NCBI GenBank assembly: GCA_004329165.1
Contig: CM014731.1
Coordinates: 12,407,411-12,471,410 of the forward strand
Reading direction: 5' to 3'
Source: Spatholobus suberectus
Lineage: Eukaryota; Streptophyta; Magnoliopsida; Fabales; Fabaceae
DNA length: 64,000 nt
Shown here: positions 12,793 through 23,869 of the stretch, one piece after another
How positions within the stretch are numbered: position 1 is the stretch's first letter
Layout: the number at the start of each line of letters is the position of its first letter
Notes under the pieces: model-generated
What the model saw: the letters and a program-made list of their open reading frames with translations, nothing else
The model's database searches: none
What the model was told of the DNA's origin: nothing
Translations under genes and position numbers: made by a program

Positions 12793-14012
12793 AGGGCAAG
12801 AGTAGTCTTCTTCTTGCCTCTTTAGTTGCTTTCCTCTAAAAAAATGCATCTATTCTTTTATGCTTCATTATTATACCTATTAAAAATATTACTCCCGAAT
12901 TAATGTAAAATTTATTATAGAACTCAATATACAAAAAATGATTAGAACATAAATTTGAAAAACAATTTGCTTTACAATAAAGCTTCCTTGCTAGATAACG
13001 AGAAATGATGAGAAAACAAAATTCAATAATATAAGCAAATGCATGAACTTATTATAAGAAGAACATAACAGAAACAATGAGACATGATGAAAAATAAGTT
13101 TCAATAATTAAATGAACTATTATATAACTTCACATAAAATTGAATGATGTCAAAAATAAATTAGAGTTTAATGCTGTCAAAAATAAATTAGAGTTCAATG
13201 CTATAAAAATTGAGCTACTATATACCCAATTAATTATTTTTCCAAAATAAAGGAAAAAAATAATCAAACTATCAAAGCCACGAGCATTTAGTAACAACAA
13301 GAAATTTAATAGATATTTTCTTCTAATTAGAGAAGTCTCAAAAACTAGTAAAAAAGAACACACTTTTCACACACCTCAACAATGTAATTCTTTAAATGTC
13401 TCTAGGTGTCTAGCAAAGAAGAGGCTTCAATAATGTAGCAATAATGCACACTCATCACTCATGAAAGGTGAACAAGCATGAACATAACATCAGTAACTCA
13501 AAGGTATTAACTTTTAAAATAATAAATAAGAAAAAGAATAGAGAAAGAGATAAACAAACCATTACCATAATACAAAAGCAAAATGAAAAGCCAGTCATAG
13601 CACTATGATACAAAGAAACATAGAAAAGCATGCTATTTGTTCTGCTGTGAGAACGAAAAATTTTTCCATGAATACAAGACAAAGGAATGAAAACAAAACG
13701 AAGCTTCTTGTGTACACTAACACAAGTACGTCACATCCCCTAAATGCTAAAGCTAAGCTAATTCACTTTCTTTTGATAATTTGTTTTTTTTATTTGAAAG
13801 GTATTAAGTCACATGTGATGTGGGCTTTCAACATTCTGATTTAGGCTCACAACATACATTACATACACAAACATATTATTATATTAACAAAAATATTTGG
13901 TGGGGGGGGGGGGGGCATCCTTATATAAAAAATTCCATATTTATTGGTTAACAAAAAAATTAGGGGGGCCACGGCTCCCCCCACCCCCTCTTCCGATGAA
14001 GATCTACCACTG

Positions 14013-15090
14013 CTAGTCACCTTTGTGGATATCATCGCCCCTAATACTTCCATACAAAGAACGAAAAGATTAAAGGAGAAAGGGTCCCTTTAATGTAAGC
14101 CTCCTCTAGGGGAGAAATCCTAAGAATCTGAACATCCACAATGTTTACTTCAAGAAATCCCAATTTATCCTATCATATGCCTTTTCCAGGTCAAGTTTAA
14201 AAACAACATCTCCCTTCTTCTTCTAGGACTTTGGCATGTAGTGAATGAACTCCTATAGTATTATAACATTATCCAACGTACCTCTGCCTGGAATGAAAAT
14301 ACCCTAAAAGGGGCTAAGCAAGTCACTAAGTAATGGCTACGGCTTGTTCACTAGGACCTTTGAGATAATTTTGTAGATCACATTACATAGGGTGATCGGT
14401 CTAAAATCTTTAAAACATATGGCATGGTCGATTTTGGAATAAGCACTAGGAGCATCTCTGTCACTTATGAATAAAAAAACCTAGAGAAGAAACCACATTA
14501 AACAAATGCAAGACATCATTCCCCACCACTAATCAGAATGTCTTAAAGAAAATAGGTTGGAACTCGTCTTGATCTGATGCCTTATAAGACTTCATCCTCA
14601 TCAGGGCTTTATGGACCTCCTCCTCGTTACAGGTTGGAGAAAGGCTAGTTTTCCTTCCGTTGTCAAAGGGCACACTATAGAGTGTTGATGCCTACCATTA
14701 GTTCCCTTCATTATACGATATAGGTTCCTAAAATGGTTTACAACTTCAACATGCAAAATATTTGAGTCAATGCACCACTCACTTGAAGGGAGGAAAAAAC
14801 CATTGACTTTGTTCCTCTTTCGCCTAACAATTGTTTGGGTTCGAAAGAACTCTGCATTCTTACTCCTTAGCTGAACCCATTTCTATCTTGATTTCTGATA
14901 CCAAAAAGTCTTATCTTGACAAAGGATATCCTTGTACTCCTCTTATTGAAGTATATAAGCAGGTTCGGAGAGTCTATGGTTTTTAGGGTGCGTTGGATGC
15001 CTTTTAAAGGGCCTTTAATAATCATCTTTTTGATGAATATGTTGCCAAATGTCTCTATGTTAAAAAAGCATAGAGTTCTACATAACATAT
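14013..15090 (-). mobile_element. LINE 5' part: start of reverse transcriptase domain
   Basis: The minus strand reads a textbook plant L1 RT with several stops. In order: EEYKDILCQDK (about 14920-14945), KWVQLRSKNAEFFRTQTIV (about 14825-14880), FRPITLCNVIYKIISKVLV (about 14340-14405), SPF.G.FIPGRGTLDNVIIL (about 14250-14300) and GDVVFKLDLEKAYDRINWDF (about 14155-14215). It ends near GDDIHKGD where the hAT enters at 14012. No endonuclease domain was recognised upstream, so the copy looks 5'-truncated near 15090 or is too decayed to read further. Confidence 0.85.
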
Positions 15091-16231
15091 TATATTAGGG
15101 ATCTGAGCATGCTACTTGGCTCCTTTATCCAAGCCGACTAAACCAAGGTTGGGTAATCCTAATGTGCACACCAAGCAGCTTGCTATCGAAAAGATCTCCC
15201 TTCCCTAATAGTTGTGGAGTGACTAAACCTTAGCAAGAAAGGGGTGTGGTCAAACTAACATTGGATCAAGTGCTCCACTGTAGCTTTTGGGAAGCACAAT
15301 GCATTCTCTAATTTTGATCATACACCCTCCTATCCAGTCTCCTAGAGACCAGTCGTCTTCAATTTTACTTATACTAGCATACAAATCAATATAAGTAGCA
15401 TTATTATTCATTTTAAACATTTTCAAGATATCAACATCATTCTAAAGGGGTAAAATTATACTAGTCCCTCCACACATAAAGGAAACTACGAAAAGGTGAC
15501 ACGACAGCAAACCCTTATCCTCAGCTAAAATGTTGATTACAATATATGCATCAAACATTCCAAATAGATTAGGATCCACATTGTGTATTTCGTTAGGTTG
15601 ATCGGTCTTCTTGGTAAAATGGACCAAAATATCCACGTTACCCAGTTCAAGACCCAAATATGGCCTGTGAGCCATCCAATCTACAAGTGTAGTATGGCCT
15701 GTGGTCTAACAACAAAAAAGGTTAAAAAATTGGTGGTCCCCTTCTTAAACCCCATTTAAACTATAGCAAAATTCAAATACTTAAAAAATTATAATACTCA
15801 ACAAACGTTGTCTTTGTTACCTCCAAAACCACAATAGTCGTGCTTTTGGCACCCTTTCTCTTATCACAATCGCTCAACACGAAACTACCATAATAGTCGC
15901 AACAATCGTTCCTTTTCCTTGATCACCACAACCACTATTTCACCACCCACCACCTTTGAAACTACACCATTTCACTTGGTCTCCAATAGCCTTTTCTCTA
16001 ATCATAATTGTTAAACCTTAAATTCCTTTTTTTTTATTAACTCTAACCTCTCAGTCGTGTTTCTATTTACTTCATTGGAGAGAATTTGGTGTGTTAAAGT
16101 GAATAAGGGCAATGTTGGGTTCGCACATAAACAAAGGGGTAATTTAGTCATTTGACATTTAAGTGTTACAATTAGATAACATCCATGGCCACAAGGGGGT
16201 TACCATAGAGGCAAAAAAGAGAGGGGTATTA
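15091..16231. other. Spacer with one weak transposase-like fragment
   Basis: Mostly non-coding. A minus-strand open frame at 15442-15675 contains EIHNVDPNLFGMFDAY, which faintly recalls the N-terminal region of plant Mutator transposases. That likeness is weak and unproven. Otherwise I see no gene, RNA or clear repeat end. Confidence 0.3.
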
Positions 16232-16239
16232 GCAAGTGA

Positions 16240-17008
16240 TAGGAATGGCAAGGGGTAGGGTCTGGGTAGGGTACTATAGTACCCATCCCCATACCCGCGT
16301 TTAAAAAAATACTCGTATCCGCCCCCATACTCGTGCGGGTAGCAACTTTAATCCCCATTCCCGTACCCGCTGGGTACCTATATACCCATACCCGCACCCA
16401 CTACCCACACTTTACTTGTGTGTAAAATCAATAAATCAATAACAATATGTTAATTAAAAAAATGCTACAACTAAATTGAAAATTCACTCTTATATCATTC
16501 AAACATAACCTTAAATCATCCAAATATAACATTTAAATCATTCAAACATAAGATTAAATCATCCAAACATAACATTAAAATTATCCAAACATAACCTTAA
16601 ATCATTCAAACATAAGTTATAACCCAATAACATTAGAAACATAATCATCTAACATAATCATTCCTAAATGTAATGTTCTAATTATTTAATATAATTATTA
16701 GAAACTTGGACATTATGTATTGGTACTCTCCAAGACCGACCACAAAATAGGACATTGACTCTAATTATCTTATAATTATATTATCTATAATAACTGGTTA
16801 CAGATTATAGACAATTAGTATACAGATACCCAAAGTTGCACACAAGTACACCCAAAATTGAAACTTGTATATACCACAAATATAGCAAATAATATAATGG
16901 TTTCAAATAATTTATTAAACACAAATAATTAAATTATTAGCACATAACTAATTCATGTCTTCAATAATCAATACTATGTTTTAGTAATTAAATTAATAAT
17001 TAATAAAG

Positions 17009-17048
<40 letters not shown>

Positions 17049-17256
17049 ATATTTTAATTAAATTATTATATACATAATAAGTGCGGGTATGGGGCAAGGT
17101 GGGTACTAAAGTACCCATACCCGCACCTATCCCCATTAAAATTTGCGGGTAAATACCCGCCCCCAAACTCATCCCCAATAAGTAGGTATTTACCCTAGCC
17201 ATTTGCATATATTTTTGTAGGTACCCATAGGGTCCGGGTACATTTTGCCATCCCTA
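16240..17256. mobile_element. Non-autonomous hAT element, GGGTA/TACCC-rich ends
   Basis: Starts TAGGAATGGCAAGGGG and ends with the inverse TTTTGCCATCCCTA. An 8-bp TSD GCAAGTGA (16232-16239) / ACAAGTGA (17257-17264) has one mismatch. Sub-terminal zones are full of GGGTACC/CCCGCACCC-type strings, and the centre is AT-rich with a (TA)n run (17017-17046) and a 22-bp minisatellite. TAGGGATGGCAA ends with 8-bp TSDs are typical of plant hAT derivatives. A second copy is at 52654-54133. No transposase is encoded. Confidence 0.85.
16491..16625. repeat. Minisatellite of about 22 bp, six imperfect copies
   Basis: Repeats of the form 'aaatcattcaaacataacc' follow one another inside the non-autonomous hAT element, with small substitutions between units. 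Probably grew by slippage within this copy; the sister copy at 52654 does not show it clearly. Confidence 0.75.
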
Positions 17257-17647
17257 ACAAGTGATATTTGAATGAACTTTAGGAGGGTTTGTGTAATTTG
17301 CTTTAATAGGCATTGATATAAAAAATTAAAGTGTATTATTAGATATTTTATATTACTAATAGATTAATTTTTATTGCACAAAATTATATTAATACGAGTA
17401 GGTTTAATGGCTAATATTTTTTTGTTAGTATATGATATTTATTTTGTAATGCAAGTCATAAATCAAGTTTTTCAAAAACTTAATATATGTTTGATTTGTG
17501 AAAATATGAAATGAAATATTCTTTACTAATATAAAATATCTCATTATTTTTATTTTAAAAAATATGAAAAATAAAAATAATATGACATTTTTGTAGTTAT
17601 TAATAAAGTAAAATTATAAGAAAAATCAAACAAAGTGCATTGGTAAA

Positions 17648-17748
17648 TTTAACCCACTAGGGTCGACCTAATGGTGAGGGAGTTAGAATAGTATGCATGA
17701 GGTCATAAATTCTAACCTCAGTGCGACTATTGTACAAAAAAAAAAAAA
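17648..17748 (+). mobile_element. SINE, tRNA-derived, with poly-A tail and perfect TSD
   Basis: A 101-bp body has a left part containing 'gacctaatggtgaggg' (A-box-like), a middle part 'gaggtcataaattctaacc' (weak B-box-like) and a 3' run of 13-14 A. It is bracketed by a perfect 11-bp direct repeat GCATTGGTAAA at 17637-17647 and 17749-17759. Target duplication of this length plus an A tail shows LINE-assisted retroposition. The tRNA-box match is degenerate, so the parental tRNA is not assigned. Confidence 0.85.
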
Positions 17749-17759
17749 GCATTGGTAAA

Positions 17760-18317
17760 CCTTTTAGATGAATGCATATGAATAATTTAAAACTATCAAT
17801 ACCACTAGTAATAGAAAAGAAATAATTTTGGGAGTAAATGCTACTGGATTAGTATCAAACCCTAGTAATGCATATTTAAATATTTTGTTAAAAAAATCTT
17901 TTATAAATTTCTGATTTTTTTTAAAAAATACTTCTTTTAGAAAATAAATTACAAATATAGGTGTTATAACCTTTCAACAATTATTAAAATTGTCCAATCT
18001 ATTTTCTAATTTGTATTGTTTTTTCGTTTGACTCAATTTGGTATTCTAGGTTTTACTTTTATGGTATAAATTTTTAGTAATAACATAACACCCATTAAAT
18101 TAGAGATGTTAATATTTAATTGGGTTGGGTTAGTTCAAATTTTGAAAAAAAATTTGGCCAATTCAAACTAAACTAATTCGATGATAAAAAATAAATTTTT
18201 ATACTTTTTCAAGTTTTTATCTTTACTTATTGTCTATTTTATATAATTTTTTATTTTATATTAATTCAAAAGGTAATTTTTTATTTTTTAATGACTAATT
18301 ATTTATTTTATTTAATG
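17760..18317. other. AT-rich spacer
   Basis: Non-coding AT-rich DNA between the SINE and the next Mutator-like MITE. Nothing recognisable seen. Confidence 0.5.
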
Positions 18318-18326
18318 TTTAGTTTT

Positions 18327-18663
18327 GGCTAAATTATACTTTTGGTCCCCCTATAATTTTCAATACATGATTTTGGTCCTTTATTTTTAATTTCACGATT
18401 TTAGTCCTCCAATTTTTAAAAATCTACGATTTTGGTCCCTCTATTTTAAATTCTGCAATTTTGGTAGATTACAAAAATCCACAATTTTAGAGGAACCAAA
18501 ATTGCGGATTTTTAAAGTTAGAGGACTAAAATCACATAATTAAAAATAAGGATACCAAAATTGCAAATTTTTAAAAATTGGAGGACTAGAATCGTAGAAT
18601 TATAAATAAAGGGACCAAAATCGTAGATTAAGGATTATAGGGGATCAAAAGTGCAATTTAGCC
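18327..18663. mobile_element. Mutator-like MITE, 337 bp
   Basis: Starts GGCTAAATTATACTTTTGG and ends with its inverse (CAAAAGTGCAATTTAGCC). Perfect 9-bp TSD TTTAGTTTT at 18318-18326 and 18664-18672. The interior is made of alternating 'ttttggtcc' and 'ggaccaaaa' blocks, so the whole element can fold on itself. A 9-bp TSD is the mark of Mutator-like insertion. Confidence 0.9.
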
Positions 18664-18672
18664 TTTAGTTTT

Positions 18673-19680
18673 TTTATATCTATCACTTTACATATCTCAT
18701 TAATTTCTTTACCCATAAAAAAATATAATAAATATGAGAAAATTAAAATATTTGTTAACACTAGATGATATTATAAAAAGATTAAAATAAATGAAAAGAA
18801 AAAAAAAAGTAGAAGAAAAATTTAAGTAATGAAGTCTAAAATGAATTAATCTAAAAGTTAAAAAATGATAAAAAGAATTAATTCATTAGGTTACGTCAGG
18901 TTGAAATAGATAATAATCAACAACAAAAAAATTAGGAACTGAACCAATTATAATTAGTTTAGTTCAAATTCGAAGTGAAAGAACCAATTTAATTGATTTG
19001 ATTTGAATTGCAGGAGTCATCAAGTTAATCAAATCCAATAAACACCCTTTGGGGCATTTGGTACAAGTGATGTTTTTAGTTTTCCAAGAATTTGTAGTTG
19101 GGAATGTTTTTTTTTTCATGTTTGATTTATTATTTAAAAATAACATTCCTAGGAAACATTGTTTCCCAGAAATGTTTTTTTATCTATGTTTCTCACAAAA
19201 TTATTCCTATAGGAGAGGTGAGAATTTAACTTTTTTGAGTTAAGAGAAAAATTTTAATGCTGTAAAAATATCACGTTACCCTTATTAACTCATTTAATGT
19301 GATAAATAATTAAAAATTTTGGAAAATTTTTATTAAAACTAATCGTAAAAATCTTTGATTCTCAAGAAACATATATAAATATTCTCATTTATGACCAACC
19401 AAACATATTTTAGTGATTCTTAGGAATCATGCCAGGAATCATGATTTTCGAACATGAAAATATTTTTCTTCTACCAAATGTAACCCTACATTAAATGGTA
19501 ATAATTAGGTGATATTGAAGAAATTTCCTTATTTATATAATTCTTATATTATTAATAACTTTATATAGAATGTATTTTTTATTAATGCCACTGTTAAATT
19601 ATAACTTATATTATCTTGATTATTTGTGATGAATTTTATCAAAATTGAACAATTATATGAAGACAGTGAGAATGTTCATA
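18673..19680. other. AT-rich spacer
   Basis: Non-coding DNA. A segment at about 19040-19480 has loosely mirrored strings ('aagaatttgtagttgggaat' / 'gattcttaggaatcatg') that may be an old, unresolved MITE. No gene seen. Confidence 0.35.
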
Positions 19681-19689
19681 TTTTTATAT

Positions 19690-19872
19690 GAGTTTAATGG
19701 TCATGCATTGTCAGTGTAAAAAGTTTTACACTGTCATCCAATCAGAAATCACCATTAATATTACTTTTAAAGTATTTATTATAAAAGTCAACAAACTTAC
19801 AATAAATGGTGGTTTGTGATTGGATGACAGTGTAAAACTATTTTATACTGTCAGTGCATGACCATTAAACTC
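19690..19872. mobile_element. MITE family M, copy 1
   Basis: Near-perfect foldback: GAGTTTAATGGTCATGCA at the left, its inverse at the right, with 'tttacactgtcatccaatca' mirrored inside. Perfect 9-bp TSD TTTTTATAT at 19681-19689 and 19873-19881. This is the best preserved of six copies in the window. The TSD length suggests Mutator-like mobilisation. Confidence 0.9.
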
Positions 19873-19881
19873 TTTTTATAT

Positions 19882-21120
19882 ATTTAAAAACTATATATCA
19901 CATCAAATTTAGTATACAAATGAATTATTAAATAATTTAGAATTAATATAAAATTTTGTAAATATAATTTATATGATAAGAACTATCAATTCAATGTTAA
20001 ATTTAAAATAAAATTATCTAATAAACAATTATTAAATAGTATAAGAATTAATGTAATTTATTGTAACATAATCCCACCTCACATTAGTATAATTTTTGGG
20101 TAATCATATTATAGGTGCGAATTATCCATTGATTTTGTCAATAACTAATTTCCGTTGGAGAACCTAACTGACCACTTTTAGTGAGGTCTTTCCTCACAAT
20201 TACATTTTTTTTCATCTAGAAAGTTCGAACTTGAGACCTTATTTAAGAGATTCGAACTCAATATCAATCAGACCAATGAAAGAAGATTATTAATGTATAA
20301 AGGAATTCCTTTGAAAAAAAACTAGTGTTTCACTCATACATTCCACGTGGCATGTGTTTGGTGGTTAATATTTATATGATGTAAGGAAAGTATTGTTTAT
20401 CCTACATCCTATATATTTATGTTGCAATTCTTATCCTGCAACATGTTTCATTTTGGTTATCGCAAAAATTTTATATTTTGGCAAATATCTTAAGATATGA
20501 TGACTTGGTAATTTTACCTTTTTAAAATCAAAATGTAATGACTATTTGTTTTGTATTTTCACAAAAAATAATTATTAATTAAAATTTACCGATACACAAA
20601 TATTTTTTGAAGAATTACATGACTCAGTTTTTGTACTATATCAGAGCATACATAAGAGTGGAAATCAAACCATTAACAAATATATATTATTCCAAATCAA
20701 ACCATTAATTTTCGTAATTTAATTTTCTTTCCAAATATATATTATTCACCTATGTAAATTTAATTCCTTTTTTACTTTATTTTATTATAAAGATGTAAAA
20801 TAAATATTTTAAAATTATTTAAATTTTACAATTTAATTAGAAGTAATCATTTTATATTGAATATCATAGAGTACTAATATCATCCTTACACAATCAACTT
20901 CTGTACTCTAATATGGTTTTAAAGACATTTTTTCTTTTAAAAAGAAGTTTTTCTAATATTTTCCAAAATATAAATCTGAGTGACGACTGCCATTTTTCAT
21001 AAAACTTTTTTTTTTAGTTCATTTTCTGCTCATAATCCCAATTGAAACCTATAATCACCCCATTGAAGACATTTAGCAAGGCAAGTCTAATGTAATTAAA
21101 AATGTAAAACTCCTAATTTT
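19882..21120. other. AT-rich spacer with a small tRNA-like motif region
   Basis: Non-coding. At about 20140-20290 strings such as 'aagttcgaacttgagacctt' and 'gattcgaactc' resemble B-box-type sequence in inverse orientation, which could mark an old SINE or repeat; no ends found. The string 'gaagattattaatgtataa' at about 20283 recurs at about 23590. Confidence 0.35.
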
Positions 21121-21129
21121 TTTTTATTA

Positions 21130-22492
21130 GCTTCATTATAATTTTGGTCCCTTGCTATTGTGTGATTGTAGTAACTCATCAAATTCCAATTGCGCGAATT
21201 AGGTTCTTCAAGTATCATAATTGTGCAATTTTGGTTCTTTCATCAGACTTTTATTAAATATTTAATAGACTTTGCTGACATGACATTGGATGATGACCTG
21301 GTAGCTGGCGTGACACATATATTGATATGGTTTAATTACTTTTGGTCCTTCAAAAATCACAATTGTACAATTTTAGTTCCTCAGGTACCAATTGTGCGAA
21401 TTGAATCCTCTAAGTATCATAATTGTATAATGTTTAATATTAAATTAATAATATATACTAATAATGTTAAAGCTATTATTAATAAATATTTCATAAATTA
21501 ATATTAATACGAAAGGCATTATAATTTTTTTAAAGGTTAAAGGCATTATAAATTTAAACTAAAGATAGAAGTGAAAATTACAAATTTATTATTAACGGAA
21601 TGCATTATTATTATATATTATTAATTTATTATTCTCAGTACATGTAATTAGTATATATATTAATTGTAATGTTAATATTATTAATATCTAATAAATATAT
21701 ACTCATTTAAATTTATTATATTATTAATTTATATTTATTAATATTAATTTTAATATTATTAGTATATATAATATTAATATTATTTATTCAGTAGTATCAA
21801 ATGTTTCGTTAATTTTTTTAATTTTCTTCATATTATTTATTTCTTTTGTTTTTATAGATATGTTTATAAAATATTTATAATAATTTTGATGTTAAAATTA
21901 CGAAATATAACAAAAAAAATTATTCTTCTTCTAACAAAACACTCATATCAAAGTATAAAAAAATAATACTTTATCATAATCATTTACATAATTGCACATA
22001 CATTTACTACTATTAAATAAACAATATTAATATTATATATACTAATAATATTAACATTAATTTTAATAAATATAAATTAGTATATTTATTGGATATTAAT
22101 AATATTAAAATTAACATTGATAAATATGCACTAATAATATATACTAATAATAATAAATTTAGTATAGACTAAAAATAATAAATTAATACATATATACTAT
22201 ATATTAATATTAAAATTGGAGCCTGAGAAATTAAAATTGCACAATTACAATACCTGAAAAACCAAAAGTGCAATTAAACCATGTTACCATATGTGTTAGG
22301 CAATACGTCAGCTGTCACGTCATGATTCAGTGTTATGTCAGTAAAATTTGTTAAATATTTAATAGTAGACTTGACAGAGAAACCAAAATTATACAATTAC
22401 AATACTTAGAGGACTTAATTCACGAAATTGAAACTTGGGAGACCAACATCACACAATTACAATACTTGGAGAACCAAAAGATCAATTAAATC
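21130..22492. mobile_element. Mutator-like foldback element with long inverted ends
   Basis: About 290 bp of left-end sequence ('ttttggtccctt', 'gtatcataattgtgcaattt', 'tatttaatagactttgctga') recur inverted at the right end (22200-22490). The centre is a set of AT-rich palindromes (aatattaatatt/ataatatatac). Flanks 'tttttatta' and 'tttttattt' are a likely imperfect 9-bp TSD. No transposase is encoded. The AT-rich centre is shared with the element at 48951-50430. Confidence 0.7.
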
Positions 22493-22573
22493 TTTTTTAT
22501 TTATTATCCTTCATTTAGTTATTTTTATTTTTGTCTATTTATTTATTTATTTGATATAATTATTTTGGTTACT

Positions 22574-23083
22574 GGCTGATTGACTAAAATAAAGTACTTT
22601 TAGAAACTATATGGGGTTGTTTTGAAATATATTGTCTGCATGAGGTTGTTTCGACTGTTGACCGGTCAACTCGCTAGTCAAACTAGCTAGTTCTATGTCA
22701 CGTGGGTAGTCAAAGTCAAGCTTGCTAGTTTAACTAGCTAGTTTGATGTCACATGTGTTTTTTTTTTTTTTTAAAGTATCTGAACTATGTGATAAAATTA
22801 ATTTTAATTGTAATTTTTGCATTAAGATGCATACACAAAAAGAAGAATTGATATGCAAAGTTAACTATCATATGGCATGAAACGTGCTAGTCAAAATATC
22901 TAGTTTCATGCCACGTAGGCGGTGAAGTTTGACTTTGACCGCCTACGTGGCATGAAACTAGCTATTTTGACTAGCGAGTTGAGTCAGTCAGCGATCAAAA
23001 CAATTTCATACCGGAAATATGTTTCAAAATAACTCCATTTGAATATTTAGTTTCTAAAAATGCTCTAGTTTAGTCAATCAACC
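22574..23083. mobile_element. Foldback element, small relative of the 32058-34751 element
   Basis: Starts GGCTGATTGACTAAAATAAA and ends with the inverse TTTAGTCAATCAACC. Flanks TTTGGTTACT and TATGGTTACC form an imperfect 10-bp TSD. The interior has paired 'ctagtcaaactagctagt' strings and 'tgacttt gaccgcctacgtg' mirrored pieces. The left end ('tgactaaaataaagtacttttagaaactat') corresponds base by base to the start of the larger element, so the two belong to one family. Confidence 0.8.
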
Positions 23084-23343
23084 TATGGTTACCACATATG
23101 GCAACTCAAATAGGATACTTTCTATGGACTCAAACATAAGCAAAAAAATTTTTGATGTATGATAGTCTAAAATATAAACAAATCTAACTAATTTGACCCT
23201 TATTTAATGATATTATCTCCAAAATATCCTTCATTTAATTGAGATTTTATTTCTAATGATCCTTTTCTATTCATGATTTCAAGTTCTAATGAAGGACAAT
23301 TTAAGAAAAAAGTTTATTTTTTAATTGAGATTAATAAAATTAA

Positions 23344-23525
23344 GAGAAAATAGGTTATGCATTGACAGTGTAAAATAGTTTTACACTGTCATCCAATCAC
23401 AAACCAACATGTATGGTAAGTTTGTTGATTTTTACAATAACTACTTTAAAAGTCATACCAACGATATTTTTAATTGGTTGATAGTATAAAATTTTTTACA
23501 CTAATAATACATAGTTATTAAACTC
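23344..23525. mobile_element. MITE family M, copy 2
   Basis: Contains the family core 'gttttacactgtcatccaat' on the left and its mutated inverse on the right, ending TTATTAAACTC. Flanks taaaattaa (23335-23343) and taaaataaa (23526-23534) form a 9-bp TSD with one mismatch. It sits about 340 bp upstream of the VDAC start codon, so it may lie in that promoter. Confidence 0.8.
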
Positions 23526-23534
23526 TAAAATAAA

Positions 23535-23869
23535 ATGATGTTAACTAGCATAAAATTAGTTATTCTCCAGAGAAATTACTCAATAAAGGAAGATTATTAA
23601 TGTATAAAGGAATTTCCTTTGTATAAAAATTCCATAAATTAAATAAAAAAAAAATCCACAAAAGGAAACGACTACATTTGGAGATCAAACGGCGGAGATA
23701 GATTTTCAGATTTCGGGAGGAAGAAAATACCTCCGAAAAGAAAGGTGAAATTAGGGTTTGAGGCATTTATTTAATTGGCAAAAGACAGTGTTTGGGTTTC
23801 ACAGACAGGCACACAGTTTTTCTTCCTTCACAAAAACTCTCGAGATCCCCATTTTCTCCCAAACAAGCC
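23535..23869 (+). promoter_or_regulatory. Presumed promoter and 5' UTR of the VDAC gene
   Basis: Non-coding interval between a MITE and the VDAC ATG. The last 110 bases are less AT-rich and lack upstream ATGs near the start, consistent with a 5' UTR. The palindrome AAAGGAATTTCCTTT occurs at about 23606-23620. No TATA box can be placed with confidence; assignment is by position. Confidence 0.4.

Larger units (their letters stand above)
8322..14012 (-). mobile_element. hAT-superfamily transposon, autonomous-type but decayed
   Basis: The left end CAGTGGCAGAGCTT and the inverted right end CAGTGGTAGATCTT match at 12 of 14 positions. The element interrupts LINE reverse transcriptase sequence on both sides. 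CTAG borders the element on both sides, but a clean 8-bp TSD is not visible. It carries a broken transposase gene on the minus strand (about 8560-10926, with its N-terminal part continuing beyond 12792). A solo LTR at 10927-12792 sits within it. G/C-rich strings near both ends (gggggcc) also mirror each other. A 14-G run lies at 13902-13915. Confidence 0.8.

Noticed and set aside
21190..21501. 103-codon + strand frame
   Set aside because: Lies in the left arm of a foldback element and repeats its inverted-repeat sequence; not a gene.
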